Source: Lysobacter ciconiae
Lineage (GTDB): Bacteria; Pseudomonadota; Gammaproteobacteria; Xanthomonadales; Xanthomonadaceae
NCBI RefSeq assembly: GCF_015209725.1
Contig: NZ_CP063656.1
Location: 248,001-312,000, forward strand
Direction: 5' to 3'
DNA length: 64,000 nt
The notes under the pieces are model-generated. The model did not search any database, was not told the origin of the DNA, and worked only from the letters and a program-made list of their open reading frames with translations. The translations under genes were made by a program, and so were the position numbers. Position 1 is the stretch's first letter, and every line of letters starts with the position of its first letter. Of this stretch, positions 37,997-46,464 are shown piece after piece.

Positions 37997-40111
37997 ATGT
38001 CCAGAACCACCGATAAGCGCCTGCGCCAAAGCCTCCTCGCAGCCGCCACCGCCGTTGCGCTTTCCTCCGCCGCGTTCGCCGCGCCGGCCGTTGCAGCCGA
38101 TGCGGGGGTCGCCAACCTGGCCACCCTGCAGGACGGCCAGCCGACCGATCGCTTCATCGTCAAGTACCGCGAGGGAAGCGAACCGCAAGCCAACCTGGCC
38201 AAGGTCCAGTCCTCCCTGGACCGCGTGGCCAGGACCGCGCGCACGGGCAACGCGCTGGCACTCCACCAGGTGCGCCGCATCGCCACCGGCGCGGACGTGG
38301 TCCGCACCGACCGCAAGCTTGACCGTGTCGAAGCCGCCGCGCTGATGCGCCAGATCGCCGCCGATCCGAACGTCGAGTATGTGGAGGTCGACCAGCTGCT
38401 GCAGCCGGCCTTCACCCCCAACGACAGCCTCTATGCCAACAACCAGTGGCACTACTACGAAGCCGCCGGCGGCATCCGCGCCGACAAGGCCTGGGACGTC
38501 AGCACCGGCTCGGGCATCGTGGTCGCCGTGCTGGACACCGGCATCACCAACCACAGCGATCTGAATGGCAACGTGGTCGCCGGCTACGACATGATCTCCG
38601 ACGCGGGCATCGCCGGCGACGGCGACGGCCGCGACAGCGATCCCAGCGATCCGGGCGACTACAGCGGCGGCTACAACTCCAGCTGGCACGGCACCCACGT
38701 CGCCGGCACCATCGCGGCGGTGACCAACAACAACAAGGGCGTGGCCGGCGTCGCCTACAACGCGAAGATCCAGCCGGTGCGCGTGCTCGGCCGGGGCGGC
38801 GGTTACACCTCCGATATCGCCGACGGCATCATCTGGGCCTCCGGCGGCAGCGTCAGCGGCGTGCCGGCCAACAGCAACCCGGCCGAAGTCATCAACATGA
38901 GCCTGGGCGGCAGCGGTTCGTGCAGCAGCACCACCCAGAGCGCGATCAACGGCGCGGTGTCGCGCGGCACCACCGTGGTGGTGGCGGCCGGCAACAGCAA
39001 CGCCAACACATCCGGATTCAATCCGGCCAACTGCAACAACGTCATCGCGGTGGCGTCCACCACCCGGACCGGCGCGCGCTCCAGCTTCTCCAACTACGGC
39101 CCGTTGATCGACGTGGCGGCGCCGGGCAGCGACATCGCCTCCACCATCAACAACGGCACCAAGGCGCCCTCGACCGAGGGCTACGGGACGATGTCGGGCA
39201 CCTCGATGGCCGCCCCGCACGTGGCCGGCGTCGTTGCATTGATGCAGTCCGCAGCCGCGGCCAACGGCGGGGTCAAGACCCCGGCGCAGATCGAGGCGGC
39301 GCTCAAGTCCACCCTGCGCCCGTTCCCGGTCAGCATCGACAAGGCGATCGGCAACGGCATCGTGGACGCCAAAGCCGCGGTCGACGCGATGGGCGGCGGC
39401 GGTGGCAATCCGCCCGATCCAGATCCGGTCGGCGGCACCTTGACCAAGGGCACGCCGGTAACGGGCCTGTCGGCGGCCACCGGGGCGACGGTGAACTACA
39501 CCTTCCAGGTGCCGGCGGGCGCGACCAACCTGAGCTTCAAGATGTCTGGCGGCAGCGGTGATGCGGATATGTACATCAAGCGCGGCACGGCCCCGACCGA
39601 CAGCTCCTACGACTGCCGTCCGTGGCTGAGTGGCAACACCGAGACCTGCACCTTCGCCAGCCCCACCGCCGGCACCTACCACGTCCGGCTCAAGGCCTAC
39701 CAGGCGTTCAGCGGCGTCAGCCTGGTCGCCAACTACGACACCGGCAGCGGCGGCGGCAACGACAACCCGCAGACCTACAGCAACACCACCACGTACAACA
39801 TCCCCAACCCGGGCACGATCGAGAGCCCGATCACCGTCAGCGGCCGCAGCGGCAACGGCCTGGCGGCGACCAAGGTCACCCTGGACATCCGCCACACCTA
39901 CCGCGGTGACTTGCAGATCGACCTGGTGGCACCCGACAACTCCACCTACCGGATCAAGAACTCCAGCGGCAGCGACAGTGCCGACAACGTGATCGGCTAC
40001 GCCAACGTCAACCTGACCAGCGAAGCCAAGAACGGCACCTGGAAGCTGCGCGTGCGTGACATGTGGTCCGGCGACAGCGGCTACATCAAGTCGTGGAGCA
40101 TCGACTTCTGA
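37997..40111 (+). CDS. Secreted subtilisin-like serine protease with PPC and P domains
   Basis: A 704-residue extracellular S8 protease. Signal peptide: MSRTTDKRLRQSLLAAATAV to AVAA (about 1-34). A prodomain (about 35-135, DRFIVKYREGSEPQANL and VEYVEVDQLLQP) acts as intramolecular inhibitor. The catalytic triad is Asp in VAVLDTGI (near 180), His in HGTHVAGT (near 231) and Ser in SGTSMAAPHVAG (near 402). A Gly-rich linker leads to a pre-peptidase C-terminal domain (about 475-580), then a proprotein-convertase P domain (about 595-704, ending WSGDSGYIKSWSIDF). Lysobacters and xanthomonads secrete several such proteases through the type II system. A strong terminator follows. Confidence 0.93.
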   Translation: MSRTTDKRLRQSLLAAATAVALSSAAFAAPAVAADAGVANLATLQDGQPTDRFIVKYREGSEPQANLAKVQSSLDRVARTARTGNALALHQVRRIATGADVVRTDRKLDRVEAAALMRQIAADPNVEYVEVDQLLQPAFTPNDSLYANNQWHYYEAAGGIRADKAWDVSTGSGIVVAVLDTGITNHSDLNGNVVAGYDMISDAGIAGDGDGRDSDPSDPGDYSGGYNSSWHGTHVAGTIAAVTNNNKGVAGVAYNAKIQPVRVLGRGGGYTSDIADGIIWASGGSVSGVPANSNPAEVINMSLGGSGSCSSTTQSAINGAVSRGTTVVVAAGNSNANTSGFNPANCNNVIAVASTTRTGARSSFSNYGPLIDVAAPGSDIASTINNGTKAPSTEGYGTMSGTSMAAPHVAGVVALMQSAAAANGGVKTPAQIEAALKSTLRPFPVSIDKAIGNGIVDAKAAVDAMGGGGGNPPDPDPVGGTLTKGTPVTGLSAATGATVNYTFQVPAGATNLSFKMSGGSGDADMYIKRGTAPTDSSYDCRPWLSGNTETCTFASPTAGTYHVRLKAYQAFSGVSLVANYDTGSGGGNDNPQTYSNTTTYNIPNPGTIESPITVSGRSGNGLAATKVTLDIRHTYRGDLQIDLVAPDNSTYRIKNSSGSDSADNVIGYANVNLTSEAKNGTWKLRVRDMWSGDSGYIKSWSIDF

Positions 40112-40139
40112 TCAGCACGTCTTGAACGCCTGAAAGCAA

Positions 40140-40167
40140 GAAACCCGCCGGAAGGCGGGTTTCTCTT
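40140..40167. terminator. Bidirectional terminator between protease and rpmG
   Basis: GAAACCCGCC (40140-40149) and GGCGGGTTTC (40154-40163) form a perfect 10-bp stem with a GGAA loop, followed by TCTTT on the plus strand and, on the minus strand, by TTGCTTTC. It serves the convergent protease and rpmB-rpmG transcripts. Confidence 0.85.
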
Positions 40168-40214
40168 TGCAGCGAACCGGCTGGAACTCACCGGTCGGAA
40201 CCGCACCGGAAGGC

Positions 40215-40379
40215 TTACTTGATCTTGCCTTCCTTGTACATCACATGCTTGCGAACGACGGGATCGTACTTCTTCATCTCCATCTTGTTCGGCGTGTTCT
40301 TCTTGTTCTTGTCGGTCGTGTAGAAATGACCGGTATTGGCCGAAGAGATCATGCGGATTTTGTCGCGCTTGGAAGCCAT
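40215..40379 (-). CDS. rpmG: 50S ribosomal protein L33
   Basis: A 54-residue ribosomal protein of the large subunit. The sequence begins MASKRDKIRMISSANTGHFY and ends MYKEGKIK, with the typical KKNTPNKMEMKKYDPVVRKHV core. It is the cysteine-free (zinc-independent) form. It follows rpmB after 13 bases, the usual rpmB-rpmG operon. Confidence 0.97.
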   Translation of the reverse strand: MASKRDKIRMISSANTGHFYTTDKNKKNTPNKMEMKKYDPVVRKHVMYKEGKIK

Positions 40380-40392
40380 GGTTCAGTCCTCC

Positions 40393-40629
40393 TCAGATCT
40401 TTTCGCCGCGTGCGCGGAGATCGGCCAGAACGGAATCGATCCCGTTCTTGTCGATGGTGCGCATCGCGTTGGCGGAAACACGCAGCTTGACCCAGCGGTT
40501 CTCACTGGCGACCCAGAAACGGCGCTCGTGAAGGTTGGGCATGAAGCGGCGACGGGTCTTGTTCATGGCATGCGAGACGTTGTTGCCAGTCGTCGTTCGC
40601 TTGCCGGTTACTTGGCATACACGGGACAT
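40393..40629 (-). CDS. rpmB: 50S ribosomal protein L28
   Basis: A 78-residue large-subunit protein beginning MSRVCQVTGKRTTTGNNVSHAMNKT, with RRRFMPNLHERRFWVASENRWVKLRVSANAMRTIDKNG as the core. Length is that of E. coli L28. First gene of the rpmB-rpmG operon. A candidate promoter lies about 195 bases upstream, so the mRNA has a long leader. Confidence 0.97.
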   Translation of the reverse strand: MSRVCQVTGKRTTTGNNVSHAMNKTRRRFMPNLHERRFWVASENRWVKLRVSANAMRTIDKNGIDSVLADLRARGEKI

Positions 40630-40822
40630 ACGCACCTCGAAAGGATGTTGATGCTTCCCTTGGCCAGGGAGGCGGCGGCCCCGCCGGATCCACGGATGTG
40701 GTCGGCATGCGATACGGGAAGAAGGCCGCCCGGAGGCGGACGCTGGAACCGGCAGACCGGAATCGCGCTTCCGGATGCTGCCTTGCAAGCCTCACGGGCT
40801 GGCCGGACACAGCGAGCCGGGC

Positions 40823-40851
40823 ATTATGCGGCAATCAATGGTTGCCAGCAA
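40823..40851 (-). promoter_or_regulatory. Candidate rpmB-rpmG promoter
   Basis: On the minus strand TTGCTG (40846-40851) and CATAAT (40823-40828) are separated by exactly 17 bases. They match the sigma-70 hexamers in four and five of six positions. Transcription would begin near 40815, leaving a leader of about 185 bases before rpmB. Confidence 0.45.
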
Positions 40852-40959
40852 GCTGCCGCCACCGGCGATCCCAGCTCTCCAAGTCGCGTTGACGCTATCG
40901 CCGCCCGGGAACCACGCCAACGGGCGATTTTTCCATCCCACCGCCGGAACCCTGAAAAA

Positions 40960-41028
40960 GCGCCTGCCGGGTGTCCCGCTCACCAAGCGAATATCGTGGA
41001 GCGACTGAGCGGGACACCCGGCAGGCGC
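40960..41028. repeat. Perfect 23-bp inverted repeat
   Basis: The left arm 40960-40982 starts GCGCCTGCCGGGTGTCCC and the right arm 41006-41028 is its exact complement over all 23 bases. The 23-base centre (40983-41005) contains GCGAATATCG. There is no T tract beside either arm. It lies about 110 bases beyond the DUF885 stop, far longer and more perfect than a normal terminator stem. Confidence 0.85.
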
Positions 41029-41136
41029 CCTCGCGTAAGTACCCCGCCACAGCCAAATCCGTCGCTGGTCGGGCCTCCGCCGCCATCTTTGGGCACTCAC
41101 CCATCGGCCAAACCCGCCATCGCCGGCCCGACCCTC

Positions 41137-42948
41137 TCAGCCCTTCGCGTCAGCCGCCGCCTTCGACTCCGCGATGAATGCCCGCACCTGGCTCTCCAGC
41201 ACCGGCAGCGGCACCGAACCCAGCGCCAGCACCATGTCGTGAAACGCCTTGATGTCGAAATTCCCGCCCAACTCCCGCTCCGCCTCGCCGCGCAGACGCA
41301 CGATCGCCAACTCGCCCAGCTTGTAGCTCAGCGCCTGGCCCGGCCAGGAAATGTACCGGTCCACCTCGGTGGTGACCTCGTGCTCGCTCAAGGCCGTGCG
41401 ATCCCGCAGATAGGCCAACGCCTGGTCGCGCGTCCATCCCTGCGCATGCAGCCCGGTATCGATCACCAGCCGCGCGGCCCGCCACATCTCGTAGGTCAAC
41501 CGGCCGAAGTGCTCGTAGGGCGTCTCGTAGATGCCCATTTCCTCGCCGAGCTTCTCCACGTACAGGCCCCAGCCCTCACCGAAGGCCGAGATGTAGGTCT
41601 TGCGGCGGAAGTCGGGCAGCGCGTCCTGCTCGGCCGCCAGCGCGCCCTGCATCGCGTGGCCGGGCGCGGCCTCGTGCAGGGTCAGCGCGGGCAGGTTGTA
41701 CAACGCGCGCGAAGGCAGGTCGTAGGTGTTGACCCAGTAGGTGCCGTTGCCGCCGCGGCCGCTGGTCCAGTACGGCGCGATATCCTCGGGCACCGGAACG
41801 ATGGTGAAGCGCCCGCGCGGCAGCGTGCCGATGAAGTTGCCGAGCTGCGCGTCGATGCGCTTGGCGATCCAGGCCGCCCGCCACAGAAGCTCCTCCGGGG
41901 TCCTGGCGTAGAACTGCTCGTCGGTGCGCAGGAACTGCAGGAACTCGGCAAAGCTGCCCTTGAAGCCGACCTGCTGGATGATCGCGTCCATCTCGCCCTG
42001 GATGCGTTCCACCTCGTCCAGGCCGATCCGGTGGATCTGCGCGGGAGTGAGGTCCAGGGTGGTGTATTCGCGGATCTGCTGGCGATAGAACGCATCGCCG
42101 CCGGGCATCTCCGACGCGCCCAGCGTGGTGCGCGCGCCGGGCACGTACTCGTCGTGGAAGAACGTCAGCAGGGTCCGGTAGGCGGGGATCACCTGCTGGC
42201 CGATGGCTTCCCGGGCCGCTGCGCGGAGCTTGGCCTGCTCCTCGGCCGGAATGGAAGCGGGCAGTTTGCGCAGCGGGTCGTAGAACGTCGACTTCTCCGG
42301 GTCGGTGAGATCGGCGACCGCGGCGATCGACACATCGCGCCCGTCCAGTACCGCCCGCGGCACGGTGAAGCCGCGCTCCAGACCGGCGCGCATGTTGGTG
42401 ATCTGCTGGTCGAAGTGGCGCGGGACATCGGCCAGGCGCTGGATGTAGCGGCGGTAGTCGTCGGCCGTGTGCATCGGCCGTCGGGTCATGAAGCCCAGGT
42501 TGGACCAGAACGAGGAGTCCGAGTTGAACGGCATCTCGTAGCTGCGGAAGCGGACCTGGGCGGCGAGGTTCTCCACCTGCGGCCGGTAAATCGCCAGGTT
42601 GATCCGGTTCTCCGCCGACAGCGCGGACGGGTCGATCGTGTCCAGTTCGGCGAGCACGTCGTCCCAGTATGCCAAGCGAGCCGCCTGGCTCGCCGCGTCG
42701 ACAGACGGCAGACGGCCGGGCGCGGACCCGCTGTCGCCATCCTCGTCGGAGCCACCGCCGGTCTGCTCCTGGCGCCAGGTCCACTCGCGCTCGTAGATGG
42801 TCTGGAAGCGCTTGTCGGCGGCCGACGTCACGGCAGCGGTACTGGCGGCAGCGGCGGTATCGGCCGTGGCGGCGACCGCGGGTGCGCCGGCCAGGGCAAG
42901 ATGCGCGGCGAGCAGCGCGGGCAACAGGGTCAGGGAGAGTGGCTTCAC
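41137..42948 (-). CDS. DUF885 family putative zinc metallopeptidase, secreted
   Basis: A 603-residue exported protein. The GTG at 42948 gives the signal peptide VKPLSLTLLPALLAAHLALAGAPAVAA; a start upstream would bury it. DUF885 features are FARLAYWDDVLAELD-like N-terminal helices, the segment FHDEYVPGARTTLGASEMPGGDAFYRQQIREYTT (about 285-320), the metal-binding HEAAPGHAMQ (near 425) and FGEGWGLYVEKLGEEMGIY. HExxxGH resembles a zinc-peptidase site, and the family is usually annotated as a periplasmic or lipoprotein peptidase. No lipobox Cys is seen. Alternative GTG start three codons upstream. Confidence 0.88.
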   Translation of the reverse strand: MKPLSLTLLPALLAAHLALAGAPAVAATADTAAAASTAAVTSAADKRFQTIYEREWTWRQEQTGGGSDEDGDSGSAPGRLPSVDAASQAARLAYWDDVLAELDTIDPSALSAENRINLAIYRPQVENLAAQVRFRSYEMPFNSDSSFWSNLGFMTRRPMHTADDYRRYIQRLADVPRHFDQQITNMRAGLERGFTVPRAVLDGRDVSIAAVADLTDPEKSTFYDPLRKLPASIPAEEQAKLRAAAREAIGQQVIPAYRTLLTFFHDEYVPGARTTLGASEMPGGDAFYRQQIREYTTLDLTPAQIHRIGLDEVERIQGEMDAIIQQVGFKGSFAEFLQFLRTDEQFYARTPEELLWRAAWIAKRIDAQLGNFIGTLPRGRFTIVPVPEDIAPYWTSGRGGNGTYWVNTYDLPSRALYNLPALTLHEAAPGHAMQGALAAEQDALPDFRRKTYISAFGEGWGLYVEKLGEEMGIYETPYEHFGRLTYEMWRAARLVIDTGLHAQGWTRDQALAYLRDRTALSEHEVTTEVDRYISWPGQALSYKLGELAIVRLRGEAERELGGNFDIKAFHDMVLALGSVPLPVLESQVRAFIAESKAAADAKG

Positions 42949-43059
42949 GGCATCCACGGCAGAAAGATCGAACCCGATCTTCGCACCGTGGCGCCGGCGA
43001 TCCCACCGGCCGAAAGTACCGGCCGCGCGCATCAGCGACTCAGGCGACGGCGGTTCCGG

Positions 43060-44004
43060 TCACGACTGCGGCGGGCGCAGCTTCTCCAGCACCCCGTCCA
43101 GCGAGTCCAGGTCGCTGTAGTGGATCACCAGCTTGCCCTTGCCGCCGCGCCCGTGGAGGACGTTGACGCGGGTGTTCAGCGACTCTGACAGCTCGCGCTC
43201 CAGGCTGACGATGTCGGCCTGCGGGCGGGCTTTCACCGGTCGCGCGCGTTTGCCGACCGGAACCCGGCCCAGCGCGAACTGCTGCGCGCGGTGTTCGACC
43301 TCGCGCACCGACCAGCCGTGCTCGGCGGCATCGCTCGCCAGCTTGCTGGCCAGGTCGGGCGCCAGGGTCAGCAGCGCGCGTGCATGGCCCATCTCCAGCC
43401 GGCGCGCCTCCACCAGCGCACGGATCGCCGGGGGCAGTTCCAGCAGGCGCAACAGGTTGGACACGGCCGCCCGGGAACGCCCGACCGCGCCCGCTGCCTG
43501 GGCGTGGGTGAGGTCGAACTCGTCGATCAGGCGCTGCAGCGCGGAGGCCTCTTCGAGCGGGTTGAGGTCTTCGCGCTGGATGTTCTCGATCAGCGCCATC
43601 GCGATGACGGTGCGGTCGTCCACGGACCGCACGACCACCGGGATCTCGGTCAGACCGGCGCGCTGGGAGGCACGCCAGCGGCGCTCGCCGGCGATGATTT
43701 CCCAAGTCTTGCCGCCGTGCTCGCGCGATTCACGCACGACAATGGGCTGGATAACGCCCTGCGCGCGGATCGACTCGGCCAGCTCGTCGAGCTTCTCGTC
43801 ATCCCAGTGCTTGCGCGGCTGGTACTTGCCCGGGGCCAGCGAATCCACCGGCAGGTGGCGCAGGGTGTCGCTGCTGGTGGCCTCCAGCTCGGGGACATCC
43901 GCCTTGGGGCCCAGCAGCGCTTCCAGGCCGCGGCCCAGCCCACGCTTCTTGGCGGCCGCCCTGGTGGCCGGCGGGCTGGCGGTGTCACCCTTTGCAGCAC
44001 TCAT
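43060..44004 (-). CDS. parB: Chromosome-partitioning protein ParB
   Basis: A 314-residue CTP-dependent DNA clamp that loads at parS sites. N-terminus KKRGLGRGLEALLG (ParA-stimulating segment), then the CTP-binding N-domain (LAPGKYQPRKHWDDEKLDELAESIRAQGVIQPIVVR and GERRWRASQRAG, with ALIENIQREDLNPLEEA), the helix-turn-helix (THAQAAGAVGRSRAAVSNLLRLLELP, near 160-185), and a C-terminal dimer region ending GKGKLVIHYSDLDSLDGVLEKL. The ATG overlaps the parA stop by four bases (ATGA). No canonical parS (TGTTTCACGTGAAACA) is seen near the operon. Confidence 0.97.
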   Translation of the reverse strand: MSAAKGDTASPPATRAAAKKRGLGRGLEALLGPKADVPELEATSSDTLRHLPVDSLAPGKYQPRKHWDDEKLDELAESIRAQGVIQPIVVRESREHGGKTWEIIAGERRWRASQRAGLTEIPVVVRSVDDRTVIAMALIENIQREDLNPLEEASALQRLIDEFDLTHAQAAGAVGRSRAAVSNLLRLLELPPAIRALVEARRLEMGHARALLTLAPDLASKLASDAAEHGWSVREVEHRAQQFALGRVPVGKRARPVKARPQADIVSLERELSESLNTRVNVLHGRGGKGKLVIHYSDLDSLDGVLEKLRPPQS

Positions 44005-44897
44005 GTGGTCGTCTCCGGATTGGGGGGCTTGGCGGCGGTCTGCGCGCGGCTGGCGGCCTGATCGCGTTCGCGCTGGCGGCGCAGGACCTCGCCGGCCAGG
44101 CCCAGGTAGGCGATCCCGCCGCGGCTGTTGCGGTCGTAGCCGACGATACTCTGGCCGTGGCTGGGCGCCTCGGCCAGGCGAACGTTGCGCGGGACGATGG
44201 TACGGAACACGCGGTCGCCGAAGTGCTCGATCAGCTCGGCCGACACCGCGTTGGCCAGGTTGTTGCGCACATCGAACATGGTCCGCAGCACGCCCTCGAT
44301 TTCCAGGCGCGGATTGAGGTTCGCGCGGATCGCCTCGATCGTGTCCATCAGCGCGCTGATGCCTTCCAGCGCGTAGTACTCGCACTGCATCGGCACGATC
44401 ACCGAGTCCGCCGCGGTCAGCGCATTCAAGGTCAGCAGAGACAGCGCCGGCGGACAGTCGATGAGGATGAAGTCGTAGTTGGCCGCGACCGGCGCCAGCA
44501 CCAGCTTGAGTTGCTGCTCGCGCGCCTCGGCCGACATCAGCCGCAGTTCGGCGGCGGTCAGGTCGATGTTGCCGGGCACCAGGTCGTAGTCTTCCTGGGT
44601 GCGCACGATCACGCCAGCGATGTCCTCCTCACCCAGCAGGACCTCGCAGATCGAACTGTCCAGCTCGCGCTTGTTGACGCCGCTGCCGGTGGTCGCGTTG
44701 CCCTGCGGGTCCAGGTCGACCAGCAGGATTTTTTTCGGCGTGCGGGCGAGCGCGGCGGCCAGGTTGACGGCCGTGGTGGTCTTCCCAACCCCGCCTTTCT
44801 GGTTGGCGACGGCGATGATGCGGGCGATGCGGCTCGTCCCCTGGGTCACGGTTGCGGATTTCCCGGTTGCGAAGGTTGCGGCGAAGGTGGCGGCCAT
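44001..44897 (-). CDS. parA: Chromosome-partitioning ATPase ParA (Soj)
   Basis: A 298-residue deviant Walker ATPase that positions ParB-parS complexes over the nucleoid. Motif: ANQKGGVGKTTTAVNLAAALA (near 32), DLDPQGNATTG, and FILIDCPPALSLLTLNAL. The conserved part starts at RIARIIAVANQ. The preceding 24 residues (MAATFAATFATGKSATVTQGTS) are encoded by short repeats (GGTTGCG) and not family-like; a GTG at 44849 (VTQGTSRIARII) is a good alternative start. Operon with parB. Confidence 0.95.
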   Translation of the reverse strand: MAATFAATFATGKSATVTQGTSRIARIIAVANQKGGVGKTTTAVNLAAALARTPKKILLVDLDPQGNATTGSGVNKRELDSSICEVLLGEEDIAGVIVRTQEDYDLVPGNIDLTAAELRLMSAEAREQQLKLVLAPVAANYDFILIDCPPALSLLTLNALTAADSVIVPMQCEYYALEGISALMDTIEAIRANLNPRLEIEGVLRTMFDVRNNLANAVSAELIEHFGDRVFRTIVPRNVRLAEAPSHGQSIVGYDRNSRGGIAYLGLAGEVLRRQRERDQAASRAQTAAKPPNPETTT

Positions 44898-45071
44898 GCG
44901 TGCTGCGATGGGTGCTGCGAAAAGACCGCGCGTGGCGCCGCCCGACAGACGATTATGCCCGCCATGGCCGGCGCCTGCCGAACCGCGCGGCTGTGACCGG
45001 CGTCGCGATTGTGGCGCTGGACGCCGGCGTTGGCAGCGTTGTCAGGATTGGACCGTGCCGACCTCCGCGCG

Positions 45072-45746
45072 TTACGGCGCAGTGCTTTGCGCAGGCCCGG
45101 CAAGTTGGATAACCAGCAGGTGCCGCTCCGCATCCAGCCCGGGCACCCGCAGCGCGTGGGCGTGCGCGAGCGTCCACTGATGCGGCAGCTCGGCGATTTC
45201 GGCGTCCGGGTAGACCCCCTTCATCGCCAGCAGCTGGCCGCCGGGTTTGAGCAGGTGTCCGCCCAGTTGCAGGATCAGCGGCAGCGTCGCCAGTGCGCGC
45301 GCGGTGATCGCATCAAACGCGCCGGGACGGTCGAACGCCTCGATCCGCGACTCCACCACCTCCACGTCGGCCAGGGCCAGCTTGCGCACCACTTCGCGCA
45401 GGAACCGGACCTTCTTGCCGTTGCTCTCCACCAGTGTCACCCGCAGGCCGGGCTTGGCGATGGCCAGTGGAATGCCCGGCAGCCCGGCGCCCGTGCCCAG
45501 GTCGGCGAGGATGCCGCCGGCGCGGGCGATCGCATCCACGTGCGGATGCATCGCCAGCGAATCGAGCAGGTGCTTGTCGACCATGTCCAGCGGCTCGCGC
45601 ACCGCGGTCAGGTTGTAGGCGCGGTTCCAGCGCAGCAGCAGCTGCAGATACTCCAGCAGCGGCGCGGCGATGGCGCGGTCCAGGCCAAGGCTGGCCAGGC
45701 CGGCGTCGAGTCGTTCGCGGGCAGCGATGGGAATGGGGATCGTCAT
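45072..45746 (-). CDS. rsmG: 16S rRNA (guanine527-N7)-methyltransferase RsmG
   Basis: A 224-residue AdoMet-dependent methyltransferase (GidB) modifying G527 of 16S rRNA; loss gives low-level streptomycin resistance. Family segments: LLRWNRAYNLTAVREPLDMVDKHLLDSLA (near 36-65), AdoMet motif LADLGTGAGLPGIPLAIAKPGLRVTLVESNGKKVRFLREVVRKL, and ITARALATLP. Located just upstream of parA-parB in the same direction, the usual arrangement. Confidence 0.96.
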   Translation of the reverse strand: MTIPIPIAARERLDAGLASLGLDRAIAAPLLEYLQLLLRWNRAYNLTAVREPLDMVDKHLLDSLAMHPHVDAIARAGGILADLGTGAGLPGIPLAIAKPGLRVTLVESNGKKVRFLREVVRKLALADVEVVESRIEAFDRPGAFDAITARALATLPLILQLGGHLLKPGGQLLAMKGVYPDAEIAELPHQWTLAHAHALRVPGLDAERHLLVIQLAGPAQSTAP

Positions 45747-45813
45747 GGGCGGGGATTATGGCGGCTGCGGTGCGGCCGGGCACTCGCTTGGGGGGATCGC
45801 GGTACGCGCGCGC

Positions 45814-46389
45814 TCACTCCGGACGCCAGGCCATTGCGCCGACATAGCCCGGCTGCGGCAGCAGTTCGCGCACCGACCACTGCGCCGGATCGCCCAGCGC
45901 GTCGTCACAGCGAACCAGGCGGATACCCGTGTCGCTGGTCTCGAACTCGAATTTGTCTAGGCCAAACGCCAGTCCTCGGCCGTGCGCCTTGAGCACGGCT
46001 TCCTTGGCGCACCACAGTCGCAGGAAGGCCGGTTCCCGTTGTGCGGGCGGCAGGGCGGCAATCGCATCGGCTTCGGACGCGGTGAAGAAGCGCCGCGCCA
46101 GCTCCATCGCCCGCGGTCGTGGCCGGACCCATTCCAGATCAATGCCGAGGCGCACGTCGCGGCCCAGCGCGACCAGCAGACCTGCGCCGCTGTGGCTCCA
46201 GTTGCCGTCCCAGCGGGCGAAGCGGCCTCCCAAGTGCGGCCGGCCATGGTCGTCGCGCGGCAGCGACAGGTCCTCGGGCGGACAGCCCAGCCGCTCGCCC
46301 AGCCAGCGGCGTGCGACGGGCTCGGCGACCTCGCCGCGCGGCAACGGCAGCCAGGTCCAGCAGGGCGGATGGGGCTCGGGCACAGGCAT
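45814..46389 (-). CDS. 4'-phosphopantetheinyl transferase superfamily protein
   Basis: A 191-residue enzyme of the Sfp/AcpT type that transfers phosphopantetheine from CoA to carrier proteins. Metal-binding and catalytic segments are GIDLEWVRPRPRAMELARRFFTASE (near 82-105) and LRLWCAKEAVLKAHGRGLAFGLD (near 125-147, W-x-KEAxxKA). It is divergent from an acyl-activating ligase gene. In xanthomonads the same pair flanks the aryl-polyene pigment (xanthomonadin) cluster, so its natural target is probably an acyl carrier protein of that pathway; here no carrier protein gene is adjacent. Confidence 0.87.
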   Translation of the reverse strand: MPVPEPHPPCWTWLPLPRGEVAEPVARRWLGERLGCPPEDLSLPRDDHGRPHLGGRFARWDGNWSHSGAGLLVALGRDVRLGIDLEWVRPRPRAMELARRFFTASEADAIAALPPAQREPAFLRLWCAKEAVLKAHGRGLAFGLDKFEFETSDTGIRLVRCDDALGDPAQWSVRELLPQPGYVGAMAWRPE

Positions 46390-46464
46390 GGCGATGTTGG
46401 TGGCAATGGCGTTGCTCAGCGTAAGCTAAGCATTGGGGAGCGGCAGTGCCGCAGTATTGGACTT

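Larger units (their letters stand above)
40630..41136. other. Gene-free region between rpmB and the DUF885 gene
   Basis: 507 bases without a supported gene. It contains the candidate rpmB promoter (40823-40851, minus strand), a long rpmB leader, and the perfect 23-bp inverted repeat at 40960-41028. The remaining bases show no conserved coding signal. Confidence 0.65.

Noticed and set aside
43000..45100. parS site near parAB
   Set aside because: I looked for TGTTTCACGTGAAACA and close variants in the gaps around parA-parB and rsmG and saw none.
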